Shown in pieces: positions 1 to 6,722 of a DNA stretch of 7,771 bases. Origin of the DNA: Alphaproteobacteria bacterium (GTDB lineage: Bacteria; Pseudomonadota; Alphaproteobacteria; Rhizobiales; Hyphomicrobiaceae); contig JAHZKN010000105.1 in assembly GCA_022600335.1 (NCBI GenBank), positions 1-7,771 on the forward strand. Direction: 5' to 3'. Made by a program: the position numbers and the translations under genes. The notes beneath the pieces are model-generated. The model worked only from the letters and a program-made list of their open reading frames with translations, was not told the DNA's origin and searched no databases. Every line of letters begins with the position of its first letter. Positions within the stretch are counted from its first letter, which is position 1.

Positions 1-74
1 AATTGGCATACTTGGCCGAACCCGGCAGCGGCTTTTAATTTTGACGCGGTGCGATAGGCCGTTATGACGCTAAG

Positions 75-875
75 CTAGTGCACAAATCCGTGCTGGTAGA
101 GCAGGTACGCGGCGTAACTCAGGACGAACGCAAGGAGCACACGCAAAATCCAATCCGGAATATGCCCGGTGATGCGTGAGCCGAGTGCAATGCCTGGCAC
201 TGAGCCGACCAGAAGCCCAATCAAAACATAAAGATCAATATTGCCAAGCCCAGCATGGCCGACGCCTGCCAAAAGTGTGAGCGGAACGGCATGTACGATG
301 TCGGTGCCGACAACGCGGCGGGCGAGCAGCAACGGATAAAGGCCTGCCAGAACTGCAACGCCGATGGCTCCTGCGCCAACCGACGTGAGTGCAACAAGCG
401 CCCCAAGAATGAAGCCGTAGCCCAACGTTGGCAGGCGTCGGACATCAACGGGATCAGCCGTGTGCGGCGTGCGGTCCTTAAAAAGGACGTGCAATATAAT
501 GGCGATTGCCGATATGACCAATGCAATTGCGAGGACCTGCCGGATGTATCCGGATAGAACCGCTGTGTCTGGTTCTGCCCAATAGAGCCAGCCTAAAACA
601 ACTGCGGCGCCAGGCAGGCTGCCCGCTGCAAGCCAGCGCAAAATTCCCCACTCAACATTGCCAAGTCGATGGTGGCGCCATGCTGCACTGGCCTTGGTAA
701 TTGCAGCAAACAGAAGGTCCGTGCCAACTGCAACTGTCGGCGGAATTCCAACGCCTGAGATCAACAACGGGGTTGTCAGTGAACCAGCGCCCACGCCTGT
801 GACACCGATAAGAAAGCCGATAACAAAACCACCGCCGATCAATATCACCCATGGATTATTCAACAAAAGGTCCAT
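75..875 (-). CDS. TauE/SafE family membrane anion transporter (putative sulfite exporter)
   Basis: A 266-residue, very hydrophobic inner-membrane protein, the usual length for TauE/SafE permeases, which are thought to export sulfite or organosulfur anions. It shows the internal duplication of the family: GVTGVGAGS (24-32) recurs as ALTSVGAGA (162-170), VGTDLLFA (50-57) as VGTDIVHA (189-196), and GNVEWGILRWLAAGSLPG (72-89) as GNIDLYVLIGLLVGSVPG (211-228). About eight membrane segments are visible, with a polar linker near 133-148. The ATG gives a normal N-terminus leading straight into the first membrane helix; its ribosome site is weak (GAGAAGAG, over 10 nt upstream). It lies 161 bp downstream of cysN on the same strand, so sulfite made by CysH is a plausible substrate. 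That is an inference from context: family members have differing substrates and sequence alone does not settle substrate or direction. Confidence 0.88.
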   Translation of the reverse strand: MDLLLNNPWVILIGGGFVIGFLIGVTGVGAGSLTTPLLISGVGIPPTVAVGTDLLFAAITKASAAWRHHRLGNVEWGILRWLAAGSLPGAAVVLGWLYWAEPDTAVLSGYIRQVLAIALVISAIAIILHVLFKDRTPHTADPVDVRRLPTLGYGFILGALVALTSVGAGAIGVAVLAGLYPLLLARRVVGTDIVHAVPLTLLAGVGHAGLGNIDLYVLIGLLVGSVPGIALGSRITGHIPDWILRVLLAFVLSYAAYLLYQHGFVH

Positions 876-918
876 GTTCGTCGCGTCTCTTCTCTCAGCT
901 TCTTAACCGCCACTCGCC

Positions 919-945
919 AACGTGCCACTTTACGGGCTTCGTTCC
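919..945 (-). promoter_or_regulatory. Candidate EcfG-type (general stress) promoter upstream of the TauE/SafE gene
   Basis: On the minus strand GGAAC (941-945) is followed after 18 nt by CGTT (919-922). The two boxes match the alphaproteobacterial EcfG/sigma-T consensus GGAAC-N16/17-CGTT exactly, but the spacer is one base longer than usual. A start about 7 nt beyond the CGTT box would leave a leader of roughly 37 nt before the ATG at 875. Promoter activity is an inference. Confidence 0.35.
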
Positions 946-952
946 AGCCTGC

Positions 953-1023
953 CTAGGGTTGCTTTGAGGCAGTTCGAACATCAACGAACGGCAAGCCTAG
1001 CGAGGGTTTAGCCGTGACGCTAG
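953..1023 (-). other. Nested and competing inverted repeats between cysN and the TauE/SafE gene
   Basis: Read on the minus strand, three elements share a CTAG core: A = CTAGCG (1023-1018), B = CGCTAGGCTTGC (1002-991) and C = GCAACCCTAG (962-953). A can pair with the first six bases of B (6 bp, 15-nt loop). The last ten bases of B can pair with C (10 positions, one mismatch) around a further hairpin GTTCG/CGAAC (989-985 with 976-972, 8-nt loop). The two pairings of B exclude each other. No T-run follows, so a simple intrinsic terminator for cysN is not supported. It could be a 3'-end stabilising structure, a regulatory leader for the downstream gene, or chance. Confidence 0.4.
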
Positions 1024-1036
1024 CCTTGACGGGGGC

Positions 1037-2551
1037 TCAAATCTGGTAATCAGGTGGGCTTTCAACTTCAACTTTAATGCCGGCGGCGCGCAAGATGAGG
1101 GCTACTTCGTTGGCGCGACGGCTGAATTCCGCCTCGCTGCCGCCGGAAGTTACGAGATCAGCGCACAAGCCTCGGTCGAGCATGGCGCGTGTCAGCAAGA
1201 ACACATCTCCAGCCTGATCTGTTGCTTGGTTGCTTGCCTCCGATACAACGCCGGCAGCAATCGAGGCCCCGGTGATAGCATCAACCAGCATGAAGCTGCC
1301 GGTCTCTTGTGCACCAGAGAACGTGTCCAGTGCCGTCGGGCGGCCAAGCGCGATGGAGCACAGTGCAATGTCATTGACGCCACAGACGTTGGCGGGTTTT
1401 TGATCTAAAGAGTCCAGATCCAACAAGGCGGTGATTTCAAGCATTGAAATTGGTACTAGATCCGTTGCAGAGCGCAGCAGATAACTGCCTCTAGGATCAA
1501 ATGCGACGTCGCTTAACCAGACAATCTTGGCCTTGAGCGTGCGTGTAACTGTCGGCAATGTGTCGTTGTGCGCCAAAACAGATCCGCGCGCGACATCGAT
1601 ATCAGTATCGAGTTGAATCGCAACAGCGTGACCTTGATGGGCGCTTTCCAAGTCCCCATCCATGGTTGCTATGCGTTGCACTCTGGCACTCTTGCGACTA
1701 ATGGGATCGACAACCGTTTCACCAACGCGAATTGTGCCGTTGCTGACGGTTCCTGCAAGCCCGCGAAAGTCTCGCCCATCGCGCAGGACAGTTTGCACAG
1801 GCATGCGAAACGGACCAGTCGGTGCAGTACCACGACTTGGCAATTCTTCAAGGTGTTCAAGTAAGACTGGGCCGGTGTACCACGGCATGTTTTCTGAGCG
1901 ACGCGCAACATTATCGCCGCCGGCAGCCGATGCGGGAATAGCTAGCGCTTCCCAGAAGCCAAAATTCTTACACAGTGCTTTAAAGTCGGTCTCGATGGCG
2001 CGGAAGAGGTCTTCCGACCAATCAACAAGATCCATTTTGTTGACAGCAAGAATGACGCGTTTGACGCCGATCATGTCGAGGATCGCGGCGTGACGGCGGG
2101 TCTGGGTTTTCACACCATGACGCGCGTCAATCAGCATGATGGCGAGGTCTGCGTGGCTTGCGCCTGACGCCATATTGCGCGTGTATTGTTCATGGCCTGG
2201 GCTGTCGATAATGACAAAGCGCCGGGTCTTGGTGTCGACGTAGCGCCAAGCAATGTCGATTGTGATGCCTTGTTCGCGCTCAGCAACCAGCCCATCTACG
2301 AGTAACGAAAAATCTGGGTTGTCTGTGCCGCCGGCCGTGCGCCCTGAGCGTTCGATGGTGGCACGCTGATCATCATAGAGATCCGTCGCGTCCCACAACA
2401 AGCGTCCGATCAAGGTGGATTTGCCATCATCGACGGAGCCGCATGTGAGAATCCTCAGCATACCGTTGAGGTCTTGACCCAAAACGGCCGTAACGTCGTC
2501 GGCCGCTGCCTTGTCCTCATTTGTACCGTCTATGGCTGAGAGTGCGGTCAT
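1037..2551 (-). CDS. cysN: Sulfate adenylyltransferase subunit 1 (GTPase subunit), CysN
   Basis: CysN is the regulatory GTPase of bacterial ATP sulfurylase: GTP hydrolysis drives APS synthesis from sulfate and ATP by CysD, in the cytoplasm. At 504 residues it is near the usual length for a stand-alone CysN. The GTPase motifs are complete: P-loop GSVDDGKST (38-46), switch region EREQGITIDIAWRY (91-104), DSPGH (116-120) and NKMD (171-174), followed by EF-Tu-like beta-barrel domains. There is no second P-loop or APS kinase domain at the C-terminus, unlike CysNC fusions, which agrees with the neighbouring reductase using APS. The start ATG overlaps the cysD stop by one base (TAATG), and AGAGGG lies 9 nt upstream, so translation is probably coupled. 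The first 30 or so residues are a poorly conserved, acidic extension. Confidence 0.97.
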   Translation of the reverse strand: MTALSAIDGTNEDKAAADDVTAVLGQDLNGMLRILTCGSVDDGKSTLIGRLLWDATDLYDDQRATIERSGRTAGGTDNPDFSLLVDGLVAEREQGITIDIAWRYVDTKTRRFVIIDSPGHEQYTRNMASGASHADLAIMLIDARHGVKTQTRRHAAILDMIGVKRVILAVNKMDLVDWSEDLFRAIETDFKALCKNFGFWEALAIPASAAGGDNVARRSENMPWYTGPVLLEHLEELPSRGTAPTGPFRMPVQTVLRDGRDFRGLAGTVSNGTIRVGETVVDPISRKSARVQRIATMDGDLESAHQGHAVAIQLDTDIDVARGSVLAHNDTLPTVTRTLKAKIVWLSDVAFDPRGSYLLRSATDLVPISMLEITALLDLDSLDQKPANVCGVNDIALCSIALGRPTALDTFSGAQETGSFMLVDAITGASIAAGVVSEASNQATDQAGDVFLLTRAMLDRGLCADLVTSGGSEAEFSRRANEVALILRAAGIKVEVESPPDYQI

Positions 2552-3456
2552 TAGAAATAACCCTCTTGCTTTTTCTTTTCCATCGCACCCTCTTGATCAT
2601 GATCGATCAGTCGGCCTTGGCGTTCCGATGTTGTCGCGCCCAATGTTTCAGCGACGACGGTTTCCAGATCTGTTGCTGTGGATTCCACGGCGGCTGTCAA
2701 CGGCCAGCATCCCAGGGTGCGGAAGCGCACCGAGCGCATGACCGGTGTCTCGCCGTCCTTTAACGGCATGCGATCGTCGTCGAGAACAAGCAGCTGCCCC
2801 CCGCGCTCAATGGTTGGTCGTTCTGCAGCTAAGTAAAGTGGCACCACATCTAATTTTTCGCGCAGGATGTAGCGCCAGATATCGCGTTCGGTCCAATTTG
2901 ATAGCGGAAAGACGCGCACGGTTTCGCCATGACCCAAACGGCCATTGAGCAAGCGCCACATCTCGGGACGTTGTCGGCGCGGGTCCCACCGATGCCCCTC
3001 AGCACGAAATGAAAATACCCGTTCTTTGGCACGACTTGCTTCTTCGTCGCGGCGTGCGCCGCCAAAGGCTGCATCATATTGGCCTTCATCAAGCGCTGCT
3101 TTAAGGGCCGTCGTTTTCATTACGTCTGTGTACACGCTAGGGGCGTAGTCGATTGGGTTGATGCCTTTTTCGATGCCGTTGTAGTTCGTGTGGACAATGA
3201 GATCGAGATCAAAATCGCGCGCCGTCTTATCACGGAACGCGATCATGTCGCGAAACTTCCACTTGGTATCAATGTGCAAAACAGGGAAGGGCAGTTTGGT
3301 TGGCCAGAAGGCTTTGCGTGCAAGATGCAGCAGAACCGTGGAATCTTTTCCAATCGAATAAAGCAGCACAGGTTTGCGAAACTGTGCGGCCGCTTCGCGG
3401 AAAATGTGAATGCTTTCCGCTTCCAATAGATCGAGATGCGAGATGCCAGCGCTCAT
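2551..3456 (-). CDS. cysD: Sulfate adenylyltransferase subunit 2 (catalytic), CysD
   Basis: CysD is the catalytic subunit of ATP sulfurylase, an adenine nucleotide alpha-hydrolase-fold enzyme that forms APS and pyrophosphate and works as a heterodimer with CysN. The 301-residue length is typical. Visible motifs are the PP-loop variant [18 protein letters not shown] (33-50), [11 protein letters not shown] (61-71), the strongly conserved [21 protein letters not shown] (131-151, of which GARRDEE is the core), [14 protein letters not shown] (184-197) and [11 protein letters not shown] (245-254). I chose the ATG at 3456: it gives the family N-terminus ([16 protein letters not shown]), overlaps the cysH stop as ATGA, and has GGAAGG 9 nt upstream. 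An ATG 27 codons earlier lies inside cysH and adds a basic segment that does not fit the family. Confidence 0.97.
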   Translation of the reverse strand: MSAGISHLDLLEAESIHIFREAAAQFRKPVLLYSIGKDSTVLLHLARKAFWPTKLPFPVLHIDTKWKFRDMIAFRDKTARDFDLDLIVHTNYNGIEKGINPIDYAPSVYTDVMKTTALKAALDEGQYDAAFGGARRDEEASRAKERVFSFRAEGHRWDPRRQRPEMWRLLNGRLGHGETVRVFPLSNWTERDIWRYILREKLDVVPLYLAAERPTIERGGQLLVLDDDRMPLKDGETPVMRSVRFRTLGCWPLTAAVESTATDLETVVAETLGATTSERQGRLIDHDQEGAMEKKKQEGYF

Positions 3457-4223
3457 GATGCTGCACCTTCCTTTGTTGTGACCGTGGCTGGCCTGTTGTG
3501 CAGCCCACATTCTTTGCCGTCGTCGTTTTCCCACCACCAGCGTCCGGCGCGAATGTCTTCTCCCGGCTCAATGGCACGCGTGCACGGTTGGCACCCAATC
3601 GAAGGGTAACCACGTGCGTGTAGGGCATTGATGGGTACATTGTTATCTTTGACAAACGCTTCAACTCGATCGAGCGACCAATCGGCTAGTGGATTGGCTT
3701 TGATCAACTGGCGCGTGTCATCAAAGGATGCAAATTCCGTTGCACCACGGCCTTGCGATTGCTCGCGGCGCATTCCGGTGATCCAACCGCTGGCCCCATG
3801 AAGTGCACGGTTGAGTGGGCGCACTTTGCGTACATCGCAACACGCGATGCGGTTCTCAACGGCATTACGAAAGCCGAATACGCCATCGCGCGCGACAAGG
3901 GTGTCGACCGAGTCTTTTTCTGGAGCAACGACGTGAATTTTGAGGCCGTACCTCAGTTCGCTATCGCGGATGGTTTCCAGTGTTTCAGGAAAATGCCGGC
4001 CCGTGTCGAGTGTTAAAACCTCAACGTCGACACCAGTATCAGCGATGGCGTGTAGGATCACCTGGTCCTCAATGCCAAGCGACGTTGAAAAGACAATTCG
4101 TCCGTCGACGGCGTTTCTGATCGCCTGGATGCGGTCCGTTAGTGCCTCGGTTGTGGTGAGGATTGCCGCCAGGCTTTGCGCCTGCTGCGGGCCGGCACCA
4201 GAGGCTAATGTTGGTGTGCTCAT
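3453..4223 (-). CDS. cysH: Assimilatory adenylyl-sulfate (APS) reductase, CysH
   Basis: CysH reduces activated sulfate to sulfite using thioredoxin or glutathione/glutaredoxin electrons. The 256 residues include the nucleotide-binding [14 protein letters not shown] (45-58), [10 protein letters not shown] (72-81), TGMRREQS (149-156), the paired cysteines C128-C129 with C211-x-x-C214 that ligate a [4Fe-4S] cluster, and the catalytic cysteine in ECGLH (C239). The cluster ligands are known to mark enzymes that use APS, while the enterobacterial type that uses PAPS lacks them. The absence of an APS kinase domain on CysN agrees with this. It is the first gene of the cysHDN operon; GGAGAG precedes the ATG by about 5 nt and overlaps the palindrome GAGATCTC directly before the start. 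The sulfite reductase that would take over its product is not in the window. Confidence 0.96.
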   Translation of the reverse strand: MSTPTLASGAGPQQAQSLAAILTTTEALTDRIQAIRNAVDGRIVFSTSLGIEDQVILHAIADTGVDVEVLTLDTGRHFPETLETIRDSELRYGLKIHVVAPEKDSVDTLVARDGVFGFRNAVENRIACCDVRKVRPLNRALHGASGWITGMRREQSQGRGATEFASFDDTRQLIKANPLADWSLDRVEAFVKDNNVPINALHARGYPSIGCQPCTRAIEPGEDIRAGRWWWENDDGKECGLHNRPATVTTKEGAAS

Positions 4224-4332
4224 GAGATCTCTCCGGACCTCTATTTAGTGAAATTGTGTTCCTCTTAAAAGGGGATGCAGCAAATAAGTATAGAATATCG
4301 TTTCCAAATACTGGATTGAGAGAAAAATTATA
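4224..4332 (-). promoter_or_regulatory. AT-rich leader and promoter region of the cysHDN operon
   Basis: This stretch is much richer in A and T than its surroundings. On the minus strand it contains a perfect -10 hexamer TATAAT (4327-4332) and a second candidate TATACT (4287-4292). Neither has a good -35 box at 16-18 bp, which fits, but does not prove, activator dependence such as by a LysR-type CysB homolog. An imperfect palindrome (CCCCTT/AAGAGG, 4261-4274) and the perfect 8-bp palindrome GAGATCTC (4224-4231), which overlaps the ribosome site, lie nearer the gene. I see no known SAM riboswitch here. Confidence 0.45.
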
Positions 4333-4432
4333 CTCAGAGTAGCCAGAGAGGAATGAATTGTTGTGGTTTGCATTTGGTGGTGGACGTTCGCCTTCGCCGT
4401 GTTGGGGTATCCAAGCCCAATTTTGGCTGCTT

Positions 4433-4471
4433 GCTCCGGCTCCAAACGCTCCGGTGAACTGCCCCCGGAGC
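4433..4471. repeat. Tandem GCTCCGG copies with a shared inverted partner
   Basis: GCTCCGG occurs at 4433-4439 and again at 4448-4454. Its exact reverse complement CCGGAGC stands at 4465-4471. Either copy can form a perfect 7-bp stem with the third element, with loops of 10 or 25 nt. No T-run follows on either strand, so a terminator is not supported. Function unknown. Confidence 0.45.
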
Positions 4472-4972
4472 CACGATCGCTGTACTGGTACTCGGAGCAC
4501 CCACGCCATCTCTGGTCGAGGAAACCCAACAGTTGTGTGAGATTCGTGCACTCTCGGAGGCGTGTTGCGTTCAAGCACCAGCGCCGGCTGTTTTGCGCGG
4601 GCGTTCGATTGATCGCTGGACAAAATGAGTTGTCGGTTGAACGGGCGAGGACAGCAAAACAGGGGCGCAACGATCCACCAGACGGGCGTGTCAAGTGCAA
4701 ATAGCGCCACGCATCAATGCAAATGCCTTCTATCGCAGTGGATAGGGCGGGGAAACTTGCCTGTTTTCTGTCCGCCTGGGCGCGCCAAATCAAAGCAAAA
4801 AGTGCTGCGAAATACGTGTAGAACCGAGCGAATCATAGCGTTGCAAAAAGGCAGGATTATTGTCTGCGTTTGACCCGAACCAGCTTGGACAATATGGCGC
4901 GTAGGTTGCTTGTTTAAAACTAATTGGGGACGAGCGATGAACCTCGAATTGTAGAGGCGAATCAGATTTTTA

Positions 4973-4997
4973 TGACGTGTAAGTTGGTGTGACGTGT
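4973..4997. repeat. Direct repeat TGACGTGT, 17-bp period
   Basis: TGACGTGT occurs at 4973-4980 and 4990-4997, separated by 9 bp, about 180 bp before the cold-shock gene. Paired direct repeats of this kind are often regulator half-sites, but the 17-bp period does not match a family I can name. Chance cannot be excluded. Confidence 0.35.
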
Positions 4998-5094
4998 TGT
5001 GGAATACGCGCGGCTAACTTGCGGTTTCGGTGCTTCGAAAAAAAAGAACTGTAGCCGGGATGATCGCATTTGTTATGTTGCTCTCAAGGGCGTG

Positions 5095-5134
5095 ACGCAC
5101 CGCAGCGCGAAGAGGGAAATTTGCGGCGGCGCGT
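5095..5134 (+). other. Possible hairpin in the leader of the cold-shock gene
   Basis: CCGCA (5100-5104) can pair with TGCGG (5122-5126), extended across a small internal loop by ACGC (5095-5098) with GCGT (5131-5134). It ends about 40 nt before the cold-shock start codon. Structured leaders are known for cold-shock mRNAs. Whether this segment is transcribed is unknown, because the promoter was not located. Confidence 0.3.
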
Positions 5135-5176
5135 GGGTCCAGATAAGTATGTGGTTAGAACAGTAGCGGGGTTGAT

Positions 5177-5791
5177 ATGGGGGATTCCAAGTTGCCTCCT
5201 GAGGGATCGTTTCTCGATGTCTCCGGAGAGCTTGATAAGGAGCGGCTTGAAGAGGCGGGTCTCGAGGTTGTCGAAGTCGCAGGCGCCATCAAGTGGTTTG
5301 ATGTCTCCAAGGGATATGGGTTCATCATTCCGGACAATGGCCTCCCGGACGTTCTTTTGCATGTGACGTGCCTGAGAGCTGGTGGTTACCAAACCGCCTA
5401 TGAAGGTGCCCGCGTGCATTGCCAAGCGCTCAATCGCCCCAAGGGCATGCAAGCCTTTCGCATCATTTCGATGGACGAAAGCACGGCTATTCATCCGTCT
5501 CTACTTCCACAGCGCACGCATGTGCATGTGCAGCCGGAAAGTGATTGGGAGCGGGCTGTCGTTAAATGGTTTAACCGTGTGCGCGGTTTCGGTTTCTTGA
5601 CGCGCGGAGAAGGCACGCCGGACATTTTTGTCCATATGGAAACCTTGCGCCGTTTTGGCTTTACAGAACTGCGCCCGGGACAAGCTGTTCAAGTGCGTTG
5701 GGGCAATGGCTCGAAAGGCTGCATGGCAGCCGAGTTGCGCCCCGATGGGCCAGCCTCTGCGACCGGTGGTGGCATACCCTCGCCTCACTAA
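5177..5791 (+). CDS. Double cold-shock-domain protein (CspA family)
   Basis: A 204-residue cytoplasmic protein with two cold-shock domains, each an OB-fold that binds single-stranded RNA or DNA and can act as an RNA chaperone. Domain 1 spans about 35-99, with RNP1 KGYGFI (45-50) and RNP2 VLLHV (59-63). Domain 2 spans about 125-188, with RNP1 RGFGFL (136-141) and RNP2 IFVHM (150-154). They are joined by a linker of about 25 residues ([18 protein letters not shown] region), and there is an acidic N-terminal tail of about 34 residues. Tandem-domain proteins of this size are common in Alphaproteobacteria, whereas classical CspA has about 70 residues. The ATG at 5177 follows a modest ribosome site, GCGGGG, by 5 nt. 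It has its own downstream terminator and is divergent from cysH. Cold induction is not shown by the sequence. Confidence 0.94.
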   Translation: MGDSKLPPEGSFLDVSGELDKERLEEAGLEVVEVAGAIKWFDVSKGYGFIIPDNGLPDVLLHVTCLRAGGYQTAYEGARVHCQALNRPKGMQAFRIISMDESTAIHPSLLPQRTHVHVQPESDWERAVVKWFNRVRGFGFLTRGEGTPDIFVHMETLRRFGFTELRPGQAVQVRWGNGSKGCMAAELRPDGPASATGGGIPSPH

Positions 5792-5827
5792 GGCTCGCCT
5801 TGTTAGGGCTTGTGCAATCTTACCTAT

Positions 5828-5861
5828 CGTGGGTGCTTCGTGCGCCCACGTTTGGTTTTGG
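5828..5861 (+). terminator. Intrinsic terminator after the cold-shock gene
   Basis: A 9-bp stem, CGTGGGTGC (5828-5836) with GCGCCCACG (5842-5850), one G-T wobble and a 5-nt TTCGT loop, is followed by a T-rich tract TTTGGTTTTGG. It lies 37 bp after the cold-shock stop codon. The two G interruptions in the T tract may make it leaky. It argues that the next gene is transcribed separately and starts after this point. Confidence 0.78.
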
Positions 5862-5911
5862 ACCCTATTTTGTCCCTTGAGTGGCTAGCACGGCTCGGGC
5901 AAAATCACGCC

Positions 5912-6508
5912 ATGAACAGCGAACAACACTCTCCTTCAAGGGCTGCACGTGCTGCGGCCCTTATTGCTGTGCTCGTGAGCGTTGGTTTTGTAGGTTGGCA
6001 ATTGATGACCAAAAGCAGCACAGGCATCGAGACAGGGACTGGATCATCCACCGCTACGGGCGCATCGGGCACGTCCAGCCCGCCTGGGTCTGCGAAAAAC
6101 GATGCCGAAGGTCCAATGGTGATGGGACAGACGGAAGACCTGCAACTCATCACGGCATCAGGAACGCACAAGCTGGCTGTCGAGGTGGCGCGGACCCCAG
6201 GTCAGCAGGCGCTGGGCCTTATGTACCGCACTGAATTGGCGCCAAACACAGGCATGCTATTTGTGCATGATCGCCCACGCGAGGCCGCAATGTGGATGAA
6301 GAATACCTACATTCCACTCGATATGGTGTTTATCAAAGCTGATGGTCGCGTGCATCATATTGAGGCCAATACGGAGCCACACTCGGAGGCTCTGATTTCT
6401 TCAAACGGCCCGGTCAGCGCCGTGCTGGAACTTGCTGGCGGCGCAGCCGAACGCATGCGCCTTAAGCCCGGTGACAAAGTGCACCACGCCGCCTTTCAAT
6501 CACAGTAG
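5912..6508 (+). CDS. DUF192 family protein with N-terminal membrane anchor
   Basis: 198 residues. After a short basic N-terminus, one hydrophobic segment (about 13-31) forms a signal anchor or signal peptide. A Ser/Thr/Gly-rich low-complexity linker (about 35-66) and the DUF192 domain (about 77-193) follow, so the domain should face the periplasm. Family hallmarks are visible: TPGQQALGLMYRTEL (95-109), GMLFVHD (114-120), MWMKNTYIPLDMVFI (127-141), the HHIEANTEP segment (148-156) and VLELAGGAAERMRLKPGD (171-188). The molecular function of DUF192 is not established. I chose the ATG at 5912: a longer frame from 5810 would start before the terminator of the previous gene and place 34 odd residues ahead of the anchor. 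No strong ribosome site is visible. A -35-like TTGGAC at 5858-5863 could belong to its promoter, with a poor -10. Confidence 0.88.
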   Translation: MNSEQHSPSRAARAAALIAVLVSVGFVGWQLMTKSSTGIETGTGSSTATGASGTSSPPGSAKNDAEGPMVMGQTEDLQLITASGTHKLAVEVARTPGQQALGLMYRTELAPNTGMLFVHDRPREAAMWMKNTYIPLDMVFIKADGRVHHIEANTEPHSEALISSNGPVSAVLELAGGAAERMRLKPGDKVHHAAFQSQ

Positions 6509-6518
6509 CATTCGCCCC

Positions 6519-6547
6519 TTGACCGAGGCCGCGCAACACGGCATGAG
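6519..6547 (+). promoter_or_regulatory. Candidate sigma-70 promoter of tRNA-Pro
   Basis: TTGACC (6519-6524) and CATGAG (6542-6547) are separated by 17 bp, which would start transcription about 4-6 nt before the mature tRNA 5' end. The -35 box is good (5 of 6); the -10 box is weak (3 of 6). Confidence 0.4.
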
Positions 6548-6558
6548 AGGCGTCGCGT

Positions 6559-6635
6559 CGGGGCATAGCTCAGCCTGGTAGAGCACCTGCTTTGGGAGCA
6601 GGGGGTCTGGAGTTCGAATCCCCATGCCCCGACCA
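6559..6635 (+). tRNA. tRNA-Pro, anticodon UGG
   Basis: A complete 77-nt cloverleaf with encoded CCA. The acceptor stem CGGGGCA (6559-6565) pairs fully with TGCCCCG (6625-6631), giving the C1-G72 pair and A73 (6632) typical of bacterial proline tRNAs. The D stem is GCTC/GAGC. The anticodon stem CCTGC/GCAGG encloses TTTGGGA with anticodon TGG at 6593-6595, which reads CCA and, by wobble, other proline codons. G37 is present. The T loop is TTCGAAT (6613-6619). One oddity is that the T stem TGGAG/CCCCA contains an A-C mismatch (6611 with 6621, positions 52 and 62). A TTTT run follows the CCA and could help end transcription. Confidence 0.97.
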
Positions 6636-6722
6636 TTTTCCTACTTCAGCCAGATCGGCGCGTGTGTTGGAGACGCTGTGTTTGAGATCAGCCCGTTGAG
6701 ACAGGTCTAAGAGAGCCCCAAT

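Larger units (their letters stand above)
4333..5176. other. Long intergenic region without a recognisable gene
   Basis: This 844-bp stretch between the divergent cysH and cold-shock genes shows no protein family, tRNA, tmRNA, SRP RNA or RNase P RNA that I recognise. Two minus-strand frames stay open for more than 150 codons, but they overlap each other, begin only with TTG or GTG, and have residue compositions unlike the neighbours. What can be seen is local structure: tandem GCTCCGG copies opposite CCGGAGC near 4433-4471, a TGACGTGT direct repeat at 4973-4997, a small CCTC/GAGG hairpin near 4941-4956 and a GC-rich hairpin in the cold-shock leader. A degraded gene or a small RNA is possible. 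Confidence 0.6.

Noticed and set aside
1..74. Possible end of a plus-strand gene and a terminator (GCCG/CGGC then TTTTAATTTT, 15-42)
   Set aside because: The stem has only 4 bp with a 10-nt loop, and none of the three plus-strand frames, which end at 38, 57 or 66, gives a recognisable C-terminus in so few codons.
3457..3537. Upstream start for cysD adding 27 residues
   Set aside because: It lies wholly within cysH and the added basic residues do not fit CysD. The ATG at 3456 has an ATGA overlap and a good ribosome site.
4069..4710. 213-codon minus-strand open frame running into cysH
   Set aside because: It starts with GTG, overlaps the real cysH in another frame by about 155 bp and has no recognisable motif.
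4245..4793. 182-codon minus-strand open frame ending 22 bp before cysH
   Set aside because: It begins with TTG, has no ribosome site I can see, overlaps another open frame, and its Ser/Thr/Arg/Gln-rich product with a hydrophobic tail from AT-rich DNA fits no family. Kept only as part of the unexplained gap.
4224..5176. CRISPR array, mobile element or attachment site in the long gap or beside the tRNA
   Set aside because: There are no regularly spaced repeats, no terminal inverted repeats with a transposase, and no second copy of the tRNA 3' end within the window.
5810..5911. Upstream start for the DUF192 gene adding 34 residues
   Set aside because: It would begin before the intrinsic terminator of the cold-shock gene and translate through its hairpin. 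The signal anchor directly follows the ATG at 5912.
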